NCBI RefSeq assembly: GCF_003946915.1
Contig: NZ_RPOC01000002.1
Span: 248,001 to 312,000, forward strand
DNA from: Flavobacterium ustbae
GTDB lineage: Bacteria > Bacteroidota > Bacteroidia > Flavobacteriales > Flavobacteriaceae
Direction of reading: 5' to 3'
Length of the DNA stretch: 64,000 bases
In this document: positions 27,843-35,604 of the stretch, piece by piece
Position numbering within the stretch: position 1 is the stretch's first letter
How the letters are laid out: each line of letters opens with the position of its first letter
Notes under the pieces: generated by a model
The model's database searches: none
What the model was told of the DNA's origin: nothing
What the model saw: the letters and a program-made list of their open reading frames with translations, nothing else
Translations under genes and position numbers: made by a program

Positions 27843-28688
27843 ATGAAAGAACCGTATTTAATCGACAAAGAAGAAATTCTAAGACTCTATAAACCTAGAG
27901 ATTCCAAAGCACACAAAGGAACACAAGGTCACGCCGTTATTATTGCGGGAAGTTACGGCAAAATAGGAGCAGCAGTTTTGGCCTCAAAATCCTGCCTAAA
28001 AACAGGCTGCGGACTCGTAACGACTTTCATCCCAAAATGCGGTTATCAAATCCTTCAAATCTCGATTCCGGAAGTTATGACCGTAACCGATGAAAATACC
28101 AATTTCATCACCAATATTCATCTTCCGTTAATTCCGCAAGCCATCGGAATCGGTCCTGGTCTAGGAAAAGAACTCGGCACACAAAAAGCTTTATTTGAAT
28201 TTTTAAGAGTAAACAAAGCACCATTAGTTTTAGATGCCGATGCTTTAAACATTATTTCAGAAAATATTTCTTGGTTAGAATTAGTTCCCGAAGACACCAT
28301 TCTCACACCGCATCTAAAAGAATTAGAACGCTTAATCGGAAAATGGAATTCAGAATCCGAGAAATTCCAGAAAACAATCGCATTTTCAGAAAAATACAAA
28401 GTCATTGTCGTCATGAAAGGCGCACCGACCTACATTATAAACCGAACATCAGTTTACGAAAACACAAGCGGAAACGCAGCCCTCGCCACAGCAGGAAGCG
28501 GCGACGTCTTAACCGGAATCCTGACGAGCCTTTTGGCACAAGGTTACGAACCTAAATACGCTTCTAAAATCGGGGTTTTCCTCCACGGTTTAACAGCAGA
28601 TTTGGCATTACCAAAATTTGGTTATGAGTCTTTTACAGCTTCGACGATTATTAAGTATTTAGGAAAAGCTTTTCTGAGTTTAGCTTAA
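27843..28688 (+). CDS. nnrD: ADP-dependent NAD(P)H-hydrate dehydratase
   Basis: Repairs damaged NADHX and NADPHX using ADP or ATP; ribokinase-like fold of the YjeF C-terminal family. Started at the ATG at 27843 it is 281 residues. Signatures are [24 protein letters not shown] near residue 22, [11 protein letters not shown] near 133 and [18 protein letters not shown] near 219. It lacks the epimerase (NnrE) domain that is often fused in other phyla, so that activity is encoded elsewhere. Confidence 0.92.
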   Translation: MKEPYLIDKEEILRLYKPRDSKAHKGTQGHAVIIAGSYGKIGAAVLASKSCLKTGCGLVTTFIPKCGYQILQISIPEVMTVTDENTNFITNIHLPLIPQAIGIGPGLGKELGTQKALFEFLRVNKAPLVLDADALNIISENISWLELVPEDTILTPHLKELERLIGKWNSESEKFQKTIAFSEKYKVIVVMKGAPTYIINRTSVYENTSGNAALATAGSGDVLTGILTSLLAQGYEPKYASKIGVFLHGLTADLALPKFGYESFTASTIIKYLGKAFLSLA

Positions 28689-28932
28689 CCGCAAAGCACG
28701 CAATACCGATAGCTATCGGGAACGCAAGGTTCGCAAAGTTTTTTTTAATACTAGACGATTTAATCTCGCAAAGTCGCAAAGACGCAAAGTTTTATTTCAC
28801 GCAGATTTAAAAAGATTTAAGCAGATTGAACAGATAATTTTTTAATTAATCTGCTTTAATTTGAAATCTCGATAGCTATCGGGAGTGTGAAATAAAAAAA
28901 TCATTTTAATCCATTTAATCTGTGGCAAAACC

Positions 28933-29104
28933 AAAACTTCGCGTCTTTGCGAGATTTATTTAGTTCTGCTTAAATTTTCTTAAATAACTTATATGGTTTA
29001 AAATTGCGCTCCTAGCATAAAAACAAAAACTTCGCGACTTTGCGTGATTTATTTAGTTCTTTTTAAATTTTCTTATATGACTTATATGGTTTAAAATTGC
29101 GCTC
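28933..29104. repeat. 79-bp direct repeat, two copies
   Basis: Copies at 28933-29011 and 29026-29104, both starting AAAACTTCGCG and ending TGGTTTAAAATTGCGCTC, differing at a handful of positions. A related inverted fragment (AAACCATATAAGTTATATAA) occurs at about 30388-30408. Confidence 0.85.
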
Positions 29105-29166
29105 TTTGCGTAAACCTTAGCGTCCCTTGCGGTTAAATTTATTAAGTTTGTAATGTCAAAGATTAG

Positions 29167-29182
29167 TCCCGAAGCTTCGGGA
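29167..29182. repeat. Mini-palindrome TCCCGAAGCTTCGGGA
   Basis: A perfect 16-bp palindrome of the same family, flanked by TAG on both sides, just upstream of the HipA-like gene. Confidence 0.85.
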
Positions 29183-29223
29183 TAGCAACTCAGTACCTTA
29201 GCATCTTTGAACCTTTAAAAAAA

Positions 29224-30006
29224 ATGAAAAACAACTTCGATCTAAGAACAGTAAACGTCATGCGTTACATAACGCCACTGCGTGAAGGCGGTTCCTTACC
29301 AGCCTTAGCAGAAGCCGATGACGACTTTAAATACGTATTAAAATTCAGAGGAGCCGGTCACGGCGTAAAAGCATTAATCGCCGAATTAGTAGGCGGACAA
29401 ATCGCAAAAGCCTTAAAACTGCAACTGCCAGAATTAGTTTTCGCCAATCTCGACGAAGCTTTCGGAAGAACCGAAGCCGACGAAGAAATTCAAGATTTAC
29501 TGCAAGGAAGTCAGGGATTAAATTTGGCGCTACATTTTTTATCTGGCGCAATTACTTTTGATCCTGCCGTAACGACTGTCGATGCCAAACTAGCTTCGCA
29601 AATCGTTTGGTTAGACGCCTATATTACGAACGTTGACAGAACATTCAAAAACACCAATATGCTGATCTGGCATAAAGAATTATGGCTGATCGATCACGGA
29701 GCGTGTTTGTATTTTCATCATTCCTGGAACAACTGGGAACAGCACGCTAAAAGTCCGTTTGCGTTGATAAAAGATCACGTTTTATTGCCACAAGCGTCAC
29801 TTTTAAAAGAAGTTGATGCCGAGTTTAAAGCGATTTTAACTCCAGAAATTTTAGAAGAAATTGTAAATACGATTCCGTTAGACTGGCTGCAGTGGGAAGA
29901 TGCAGATGAAACTCCGGAAAATTTAAGAAATGTGTATTTACAGTTTTTAAAAACACGATTAGCCAATTCAGAAATATTTGTAAATCAGGCGAAAAATGCA
30001 AGATAA
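29224..30006 (+). CDS. HipA-like kinase domain protein
   Basis: A 260-residue protein of the stand-alone HipA-like kinase family. Visible kinase features are the likely ATP-binding Lys in YVLKFRGAGHG (about residue 39), the catalytic-loop motif DAYITNVDRTFKNTNML (about 137-153, with Asp, Asn and Arg in HipA-like spacing) and the metal-binding DHG in LWLIDHGACLYFHH near 159. It lacks the N-terminal HipA subdomain and no HipB-like DNA-binding partner precedes it. It overlaps the DUF3037 gene by 11 nt, a pairing I recall from other bacteria. Target unknown. Confidence 0.8.
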   Translation: MKNNFDLRTVNVMRYITPLREGGSLPALAEADDDFKYVLKFRGAGHGVKALIAELVGGQIAKALKLQLPELVFANLDEAFGRTEADEEIQDLLQGSQGLNLALHFLSGAITFDPAVTTVDAKLASQIVWLDAYITNVDRTFKNTNMLIWHKELWLIDHGACLYFHHSWNNWEQHAKSPFALIKDHVLLPQASLLKEVDAEFKAILTPEILEEIVNTIPLDWLQWEDADETPENLRNVYLQFLKTRLANSEIFVNQAKNAR

Positions 30007-30379
30007 TCACTTATACGAATATGCTGTGATTCGTGTTGTGCCAAGGGTAGAGCGCGAAGAATTCCTAAATATCGGAATCATTTTGTTTTGCAAAAGAGCC
30101 AAATTTATAAAAGTCCTTTTTCATTTAAATAAAGAAAGAATACAAGCCCTTTCTGCCGATTTTGACATCGAACAATTAGAATGTAATTTAACGTCATTGC
30201 AAAAAATCGCCAACGGAGCCAAAGACGGCGGTCCAATCGCTGAATTCGAAATTCCGGAACGTTTTCGATGGTTAACGGCCATTCGAAGTTCTGCAATTCA
30301 AACCTCAAGACCTCATCCGGGTTTGTGTCAGGATTTGGAGAAAACTATTCATCGATTGTTTGAGGAGCTTGTTTTGTGA
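29996..30379 (+). CDS. DUF3037 domain protein, partner of the HipA-like kinase
   Basis: A 127-residue protein beginning LYEYAVIRVVPRVEREEFLNIGIILFC, the usual start of DUF3037. The C-terminal half contains FRWLTAIRSSAIQTSRPHPG, also typical. The gene starts inside the kinase gene in another frame, so the two are translationally coupled and likely act together. No biochemical function is known to me. Whether the pair is a toxin-antitoxin, defence or housekeeping module is open. Confidence 0.8.
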   Translation: MQDNHLYEYAVIRVVPRVEREEFLNIGIILFCKRAKFIKVLFHLNKERIQALSADFDIEQLECNLTSLQKIANGAKDGGPIAEFEIPERFRWLTAIRSSAIQTSRPHPGLCQDLEKTIHRLFEELVL

Positions 30380-30701
30380 TGTTTTTTAAACCATATAAGT
30401 TATATAAGATAATTTAAGCTTGGTGCTTAAAAGAATCTCGCAAAGTCGCAAAGACGCCAAGTTTTCTTTCACAGATTTATATTCTCATTTTTGTCATCCC
30501 GAGGAACGAGGGATCTCCGCAAGTAACTCTGCAAAGTATTGTTAATCTTTGTAGAATATTGTCGCGGAGATCCCTCGTTCGTCGGGATGACAAACTATAC
30601 GGTAACCGTACTAATAAACTTTGCGTCTTCGCGACTTTGCGCGATTAAAAAAAACTTTGCGAATCTCTGTGTAATTCTCTGCGAATCTTTGTGACATAAC
30701 T
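30380..30701. other. Repeat-filled spacer
   Basis: Two nested inverted repeats: an outer CGCAAAG type (about 30434-30464 and 30616-30646) and an inner GTCATCCCGAGG type (30490-30520 and 30564-30594). No gene. Confidence 0.8.
30490..30594. repeat. GTCATCCCGAGG inverted repeat
   Basis: 31-nt arms (30490-30520, 30564-30594) that are complementary except for one or two positions and contain TTTGTCATCCCGAGGAACGA. Repeats of this kind are common between genes in Bacteroidota. Confidence 0.9.
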
Positions 30702-31208
30702 TCAAACCTTTTTCTCCATAAATATAAACTCCAAAGGCGTATCAGAAATCGTAACATGAATTTCGCTTTCCGGAAAAGCCTCTCTTTCTCCCGTATCTGC
30801 ATAACCATGACGTTTGTACCACGCAATCAATTCTTCACGAGCCGAAATTACCGTCATAACAATGCTCGATAAACCCAAAGATTGAGCATGATTTTCGGCT
30901 TCGGCTAAAAGCTTTTTCCCGATTCCGCTGTTTTGAAGTTCTGGCGAAACCGTTAACATCCCCAAATACAATTGCTTTTCTTTTTCAACCAATAAAACCG
31001 AACCAATAATTTTATCATTTTCAGTAAACTTGAGTATTGTATTTTTAGGATCAAGGAAAATATCGGTCATTTCGGGTTCGTCGGTTCTTTTTCCTTCTAG
31101 TAAATGCGCTTCGGTTGTCCAGCCTTGTTTAGACGTTTCGCCTCGGTAAGCCGAATTAATTAAGGTTACTAATGCTGGAATGTCTTCGAGTAATGCTTTT
31201 GTAATCAT
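30702..31208 (-). CDS. GNAT family N-acetyltransferase
   Basis: A 168-residue acetyl-CoA-dependent transferase. Residues 92-116 hold the core motif YLGMLTVSPELQNSGIGKKL, where QNSGIGKK is the pyrophosphate-binding loop. Later VMTVISAREELIAWYKRHGY is the usual GNAT C-terminal half. The substrate cannot be predicted; small molecules or N-termini are both possible. It is followed on the same strand 21 nt upstream by a lipoprotein gene, so the two may be co-transcribed. Confidence 0.88.
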   Translation of the reverse strand: MITKALLEDIPALVTLINSAYRGETSKQGWTTEAHLLEGKRTDEPEMTDIFLDPKNTILKFTENDKIIGSVLLVEKEKQLYLGMLTVSPELQNSGIGKKLLAEAENHAQSLGLSSIVMTVISAREELIAWYKRHGYADTGEREAFPESEIHVTISDTPLEFIFMEKKV

Positions 31209-31229
31209 GTGTTATAATATGTTGTCCAA

Positions 31230-31817
31230 TTAATAATTTGGAGTATTTTGTTTTACTTTTTCAAGCAATTGATTTTCTTTTTCAATTACTTTTTCAAAAG
31301 GAGATTTTTCTGGAAGATTTTCTTTTTGATATTGTTCTATAAGAGGAAGGGTTAAAACAATTTTTAAAGCCGTATGATAATTAGTTATTTCAGTTCTTTT
31401 CTCGTCAATTGTCGACACCAGACTTTCTAATTCAGCTTTTTGAGAGCCATATTGGTCTGAACTTTTATCTATTAAACTTTTAATTTTCTTTTTTAGTATA
31501 CTGTCTCTAATACCTTCCATTTGACCTTTGGCAGAACCATAATAATTATAAGATTTATTATCATAATTGTGAAAAATAGCAGTAGTATCTCTAGGATTTA
31601 AAGCGTGCAATTCATCTTCTAAAGCTTTTAGTTTGGGAGATTTATCTACAAGTTCCTGATATAAATTATCTACTAAATTATCTCTGCTTTTAAATCTTCC
31701 TAAGCCTATGCCTTCTTCCTGCAATGCTTTTGGTTCTTCATTTTCTTTGATGTTTGTATTTTCCTGTTTGCAAGATGTTAAAGCAATTAACGAAAATAAA
31801 ATGTATATTTTGTTCAT
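31230..31817 (-). CDS. Hypothetical lipoprotein
   Basis: A 195-residue protein with a short signal peptide and lipobox (LIALTSC, Cys16). The mature part is acidic and helical, with probable coiled coils around residues 40-75 and 105-150. No family is recognised. It precedes the acetyltransferase gene on the same strand by 21 nt. Confidence 0.7.
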   Translation of the reverse strand: MNKIYILFSLIALTSCKQENTNIKENEEPKALQEEGIGLGRFKSRDNLVDNLYQELVDKSPKLKALEDELHALNPRDTTAIFHNYDNKSYNYYGSAKGQMEGIRDSILKKKIKSLIDKSSDQYGSQKAELESLVSTIDEKRTEITNYHTALKIVLTLPLIEQYQKENLPEKSPFEKVIEKENQLLEKVKQNTPNY

Positions 31818-31942
31818 GGTTTTATTTTGAGTTTAATATTAAAACTAAACTACAAAAAAAAGTAATCAGCAGATGCTGAAATTTTAAGGAAATATCTGAA
31901 AAAAAATATTGAAATTTGTATTAAATCGAAAATCAATAAAGT

Positions 31943-32713
31943 ATGAGCAGAATACATTTATTCGAGTTTGAAGATCAGCAATGGCTTCGGGAATTCATTA
32001 GAAATTACATGACCGACTTTTTGCAGTTTCTTTCTAATAAAACTGCGCTGTACCGAGGAATTGTTCCCATAATTGAAAAAGCTTTAAAAGAAAGCCAAAC
32101 CAATCAGATTACTGATCTTGCTTCGGGTGGCGGTGGCGGACTGATTTGGCTGAACAATGAATTGCGAAAAAACAATCCCGATTTAAAAATTCTGCTTACC
32201 GATTATTACCCGAACATTCCTGCTTTTGAACACACGAAAAAACAAGCTGATAATTTCGATTTCATCAAAACTTCTGTCGATGCGAGAAACGTTCCCCAAA
32301 ACCTCAACGGACTAAGAACTCAATTCTTGTCTTTTCATCATTTTAAACCCAAAGACGCACAGCAGATTCTGCAGAATGCGATTGACAGCAACAGTTCGAT
32401 TGCAATTTTTGAAGGGCAGGAGAGAAGCGTTCCGAGTATTGTGGCGATGATCTTTTCGCCGATTAGTGTTTTGCTGACAACGCCTTTTATCAGACCGTTT
32501 AAAATTGGCAGAATCATTTTTACGTATCTCATTCCCATCGTACCGCTTTTGGTTTTGTGGGATGGCGTAGTTTCGTCTTTAAGAACCTATTCTGTTGATG
32601 AAATGAACGAATTGATTTCTAAGCTTAATAATAAAGAAAGTTTTAATTGGGAAGTTGGAAAAGTAAAATCCGGGCCTGCGAAGATTTTGTATTTGGTTGG
32701 GACGAAGAAGTAA
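31943..32713 (+). CDS. Class I methyltransferase-like membrane-associated protein
   Basis: A 256-residue protein. TDLASGGGGGLIWLNNEL (about residues 57-74) looks like SAM-binding motif I, and LKILLTDYYPNIPAF continues the Rossmann pattern with an acidic residue after strand 2. Residues 160-205 contain two hydrophobic segments (IVAMIFSPISVLL, RIIFTYLIPIVPLLVLW), unusual for a soluble methyltransferase and suggesting membrane association. Substrate unknown. Its 3' end resembles the sequence that precedes a second palindrome 256 bp downstream. Confidence 0.6.
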   Translation: MSRIHLFEFEDQQWLREFIRNYMTDFLQFLSNKTALYRGIVPIIEKALKESQTNQITDLASGGGGGLIWLNNELRKNNPDLKILLTDYYPNIPAFEHTKKQADNFDFIKTSVDARNVPQNLNGLRTQFLSFHHFKPKDAQQILQNAIDSNSSIAIFEGQERSVPSIVAMIFSPISVLLTTPFIRPFKIGRIIFTYLIPIVPLLVLWDGVVSSLRTYSVDEMNELISKLNNKESFNWEVGKVKSGPAKILYLVGTKK

Positions 32714-32732
32714 AAATTTGTTTTCCACGTAT

Positions 32733-32816
32733 GCTAGTGCGAGCGTCTCGCTCGTACCCGTTTCAATATTCACGTTTGCCAATCTTTGCGTTCACGAGCG
32801 AGACGCTCGCGCTAGC
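32733..32816. repeat. GC-rich REP-like inverted repeat, copy A
   Basis: 23-nt arms (32733-32755 and 32794-32816) built on GCTAGnGCGAGCG and its complement CGCTCGCGCTAGC. Confidence 0.9.
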
Positions 32817-32828
32817 GGGGACCCTATG

Positions 32829-32931
32829 CTGTGCGAAGTCTCCTGACTTTGTACTCGCACCTATATTCCTTTCCAATATAGATGCTTTATGTCCAATTGG
32901 AACGGGTGCAAAGTCGGGAGACTTCGCACAG
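32829..32931. repeat. Second type of GC-rich inverted repeat
   Basis: 15-bp perfect arms CTGTGCGAAGTCTCC (32829-32843) and GGAGACTTCGCACAG (32917-32931), with further partial pairing inside. It lies between the two copies of the GCTAGCGCGAGCG palindrome. Confidence 0.85.
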
Positions 32932-32989
32932 CGATCGCAATACTTCGTAGAGCGGGGGACTAAAAAATAAAAATTTGTTTTCCACGTAT

Positions 32990-33073
32990 GCTAGCGCGAG
33001 CGTCCCGCTCGTGCCCGTTTCAGTGTTCACTTTTGCCTATTTTTGCGGTCACGAGCGAGACGCTCGCGCTAGC
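32990..33073. repeat. GC-rich REP-like inverted repeat, copy B
   Basis: 23-nt arms at 32990-33012 and 33051-33073, the same family as copy A. The right arm supplies the TAG stop and the last residue codons of the gene ending at 33069. Confidence 0.9.
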
Positions 33074-34111
33074 GGGGAGCATCTTTAATTGATGACGCGA
33101 TATATTCATAAAATTCATATTCTTTCTCATTTTTCCAATCACAAATTAGTCCTTGGATCGTAAATTTTTTATCAAAATTTCTGCATAGTATTACCAAATT
33201 ATTGAAGTTGTCATAGAGTTTAACACTTGCAACTAAATTTCCATCAAGCACAAAAATTATAATTTGATGTGAATCTTCTGGAAATTTAAGTGTAGAGGTT
33301 TTGTTTGGATGTAGAATGTGTACAAATTCATTTTTACCACCATTAACAATCCAATCTCTTAATGGATTGAATTTTGAATTTAGCACGAAATCTTTCCCTG
33401 AACAAAAGGCTAAAAAATTAAAAGCAATTTTAGCGCAACATCTGTAATAATTCGAATCTATTTTAGCTGATTGATGTGTTCTGACTTGAGAAGTTACTAA
33501 TACCGGACTAATCGAGTTATTTAAAGCATTAGAAATTTCACTTACCAAAGTTTGTGTGAAAGGATTGGTTTTACCATCATAACTGGCAATAAAACATGAA
33601 TAATTTTCTTCAATTCCGCTTTTAATTCCCAACATGAATTTATGCTTTTCAAGCGTTGCAAATTTAATAAATCTAGTTTTTAAGTTTTTAGCTTTTGATA
33701 TATTCTCAAAAAGAACTTTAATTCTTCTTCAGAATTTTGTTTTGGAAAATTAAAAATAACTTCTCCAGTGATTTGATTAAATATTACATGAGGAATTTCA
33801 AATGGTTTATTCATTTGAATATAACCAAGTGAAAAACATTCACCTTTCGTAGGTTCGCTAAAAACTGAAATTTTGGACTTTGTTTCTCTTTTAGGATTTA
33901 GACTTCCTCTTTTACCAGGTCCAGAAATTTGCCTCGGAAGAGAAATGATTGATGATCGTAAAAATTCTTGCTCAGATTTAGAAATTATATTATTGAATTC
34001 ATCGCTGACATACCCTAAAGGCAACTTAAGTTTTCCTCCTAAGCCAGCTGAAATAATGTGCTCCGCATTCTTATAATTTAATTTTTCTTTCGATGTTAGA
34101 TAGATACACAT
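33069..34111 (-). pseudogene. HNH-endonuclease-like gene split by a frameshift
   Basis: Two adjacent minus-strand frames, 34111-33680 (143 residues) and 33635-33069 (188 residues), appear to be one gene. The first begins MCIYLTSKEKLNYKNAEHII and contains AEHIISAGLGGKLKLPLGYV, SDEFNNIISK and GPGKRGSLNP, the look of HNH-type proteins of about 320 residues. The second frame is open well upstream of its ATG and overlaps the first frame's stop in an A-rich run near 33675-33685, so a one-base change would fuse them. Its 3' end lies in a palindrome arm. Two separate genes remain possible. Confidence 0.5.
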
Positions 34112-34132
34112 ATTTGGATGTCTTTCGATGTT

Positions 34133-34210
34133 GTGCTAGCATGAGTATCTCGCTTATGCTCGCTTAATGGTTTGATTTACTTTACGTTCACGAGCGGGAC
34201 GATCGCTCTA
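34133..34210. repeat. Degenerate REP-like palindrome, copy C
   Basis: GCTAGCATGAGTATCTCGCT and CACGAGCGGGACGATCGC resemble worn arms of copies A and B. Confidence 0.5.
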
Positions 34211-34236
34211 AAGAAGGCAAGTATCATCATTATAGT

Positions 34237-34722
34237 TTAGTCAAGTTTCAATGTAAATGTCCAATTTTCTTTTGGATTTTCACTAAAAGGTATTTTTGAT
34301 CTATTTAGAATAATATTATTGATATTAGTTTGAAAGGGAAGATCAAATGGCCACCAAAACTTATCACTTTCATTTTCAGGCCAAGCTACCAAATGATAAG
34401 TTTGGTCTTCTGGATTATTAATATTAGTTTTATCAAATGAGCATATTCCTTTTTTAGCAATTTCAACAAAATCAGTTAGGTATGATTCTAATTGTAACTG
34501 ATTTAATCCAAGTATTTCACTTAAATTAGGATTTGTAATATATTTAAAATCAGATGGAAGTTGTGAAATATTTTCATGTAATTGCTCATTTGCAATATCA
34601 TTTGCCTCAATTACTCTTGGTAATCTTCCTCCTGCAGAGGCAAAATGTAATAATCCCAATGTAACGTTATAAATATAGTAATCAATATCTCTACTATATT
34701 GTTCAAGTACTGTGTAACTCAT
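34237..34722 (-). CDS. Hypothetical protein coupled to the deaminase-like gene
   Basis: A 161-residue soluble acidic protein, not recognised. Helices dominate the first half (LEQYSRDIDYYIYNVTLGLL) and Trp-rich strands the second (HLVAWPENESDKFWWPFDLP). Its ATG overlaps the last base of the upstream gene's TAA (TAATG), so translation is coupled. Given the deaminase-like partner, it could be an immunity or adaptor protein, but this is only inference from position. Confidence 0.65.
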   Translation of the reverse strand: MSYTVLEQYSRDIDYYIYNVTLGLLHFASAGGRLPRVIEANDIANEQLHENISQLPSDFKYITNPNLSEILGLNQLQLESYLTDFVEIAKKGICSFDKTNINNPEDQTYHLVAWPENESDKFWWPFDLPFQTNINNIILNRSKIPFSENPKENWTFTLKLD

Positions 34723-35084
34723 TATTTATCAAATGTGTGTTTACAATTATCGCAAATCGGAACAGGTTGTTTTGTTCTTGGTCTAATTGGAGTTGAAAAT
34801 ATTATTTTATCTAAAGGGATAGTTGAATTTCCAATCATTAGTTTTTGGCTGACATTAACTTCTGCACAATTACCAATTGGATTTCCCTTTCCATTTTTTT
34901 GGATGTATAAATCACCTAATTCTCTTAACTTATTTCTCAAAGAATTTCTCATATTAGAATCACAAGGCTTACTATACGAGAAAACACGCTTACCATTATA
35001 TTCCGCTCCAATAACTACAGCAGGTTTAAATTTGAAGGAAATAAGTTTTATTACATATTTTTCAGTTTGTTCTTCTAAGTTCAT
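34722..35084 (-). CDS. Cytidine-deaminase-fold protein (stand-alone)
   Basis: A 120-residue protein. GNCAEVNV at residues 72-79 and PICDNCKHTF at 109-118 have the C-A-E and C-x2-C spacing of zinc deaminases: Cys73, Cys111 and Cys114 would bind zinc and Glu75 would be the proton shuttle. The order and small size resemble deaminase domains of polymorphic toxins more than housekeeping CDA. No signal peptide or delivery domain is attached. It is coupled to the next gene by a one-base stop/start overlap. The substrate (nucleoside, RNA or DNA) is unknown. Confidence 0.6.
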   Translation of the reverse strand: MNLEEQTEKYVIKLISFKFKPAVVIGAEYNGKRVFSYSKPCDSNMRNSLRNKLRELGDLYIQKNGKGNPIGNCAEVNVSQKLMIGNSTIPLDKIIFSTPIRPRTKQPVPICDNCKHTFDK

Positions 35085-35217
35085 TATTGGTTTTTAAGTT
35101 TATTATTAACTCGTTTGCTTGCTTTTCAAATATATGTATTTTTTCTTGCCATTTTTTATGGATTTCCGTACTGGATATTTTTACTTATTAATTCAAAATA
35201 ATTAATGGTAATACAAT

Positions 35218-35251
35218 AAAAAAAGCGAGTAAAAATACTTTTACTCGCTTT
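35218..35251. terminator. Terminator associated with the thrC 3'-end duplicate
   Basis: GCGAGTAAAA-ATA-CTTTTACTCGC with A and T tracts, positioned relative to the duplicate as the real thrC terminator is to thrC. Confidence 0.75.
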
Positions 35252-35271
35252 AATCATTCTTTATATGTTTT

Positions 35272-35304
35272 TTACCCCAAGAAACTCTTCAACTCCTCAT
35301 AAGT
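35272..35304 (-). pseudogene. Duplicate of the thrC 3' end
   Basis: On the minus strand this reads in frame TYEELKSFLG then TAA, against TYEELKEFLG then TAA at the end of thrC (36615-36647). The similarity stops abruptly upstream, where GATCGCGC-type palindromic DNA begins. Confidence 0.75.
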
Positions 35305-35337
35305 TCCCGATCGCGCAGATCTATCTCCGCAACGATA

Positions 35338-35533
35338 GCGCGGATTTGCAATCCGTGCCCGTAAAGTAATTCTTTTAACAACTCAAAAAACAAAAAGTTT
35401 AGTTTTATACTTTACTTTTATTTAGTTTGACAAAGAATTGTGCAGACTTAGAAAATGAATAAGAAATAATTATTTTGAACTCTTAAACTATTGCGCTTAT
35501 TCAACTATACGGGCACAGATTGCAAATCTGCGC
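35338..35533. repeat. Inverted repeat with GGATTTGCAATCCGTGCCCG arms
   Basis: 26-nt arms at 35338-35363 and 35508-35533 differing at about two positions. The intervening 144 nt is AT-rich and non-coding. Confidence 0.85.
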
Positions 35534-35604
35534 TAACGGGTATTTCAAGTAAAACTTTTTTACTTTTCCTTGCAAGCGCTTGCGCTAGCTGAGAGAAATT
35601 TTTA

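Larger units (their letters stand above)
28689..29223. other. 535-nt repeat-rich spacer
   Basis: No gene. Holds two mini-palindromes near 28704-28721 and 28867-28884, a third at 29167-29182, CGCAAAGTCGC units, and a 79-bp direct repeat (28933-29011 and 29026-29104). Confidence 0.8.
32714..33068. other. Non-coding palindrome cluster
   Basis: 355 nt between genes occupied by three GC-rich inverted repeats (see repeat entries); no gene. Confidence 0.85.
35085..35604. other. Spacer with thrC 3'-end duplicate and inverted repeat
   Basis: No gene. Contains a terminator (35218-35251), a 33-nt fragment matching the thrC 3' end (35272-35304), and a 26-bp-arm inverted repeat (35338-35363, 35508-35533). 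Confidence 0.8.

Noticed and set aside
29345-29551. Arg/Leu-rich minus-strand frame inside the HipA-like gene
   Set aside because: Antisense artefact of the coding strand's codon use.
32647-32970. Open frame of 107 codons across the palindrome cluster
   Set aside because: Entirely made of the 3' end of the methyltransferase-like gene and GC-rich repeats.
34699-35097. Plus-strand open frame of 132 codons opposite the deaminase-like gene
   Set aside because: Shadow of the minus-strand gene, whose conserved Cys/Glu motifs and coupling to the next gene make it the real one.
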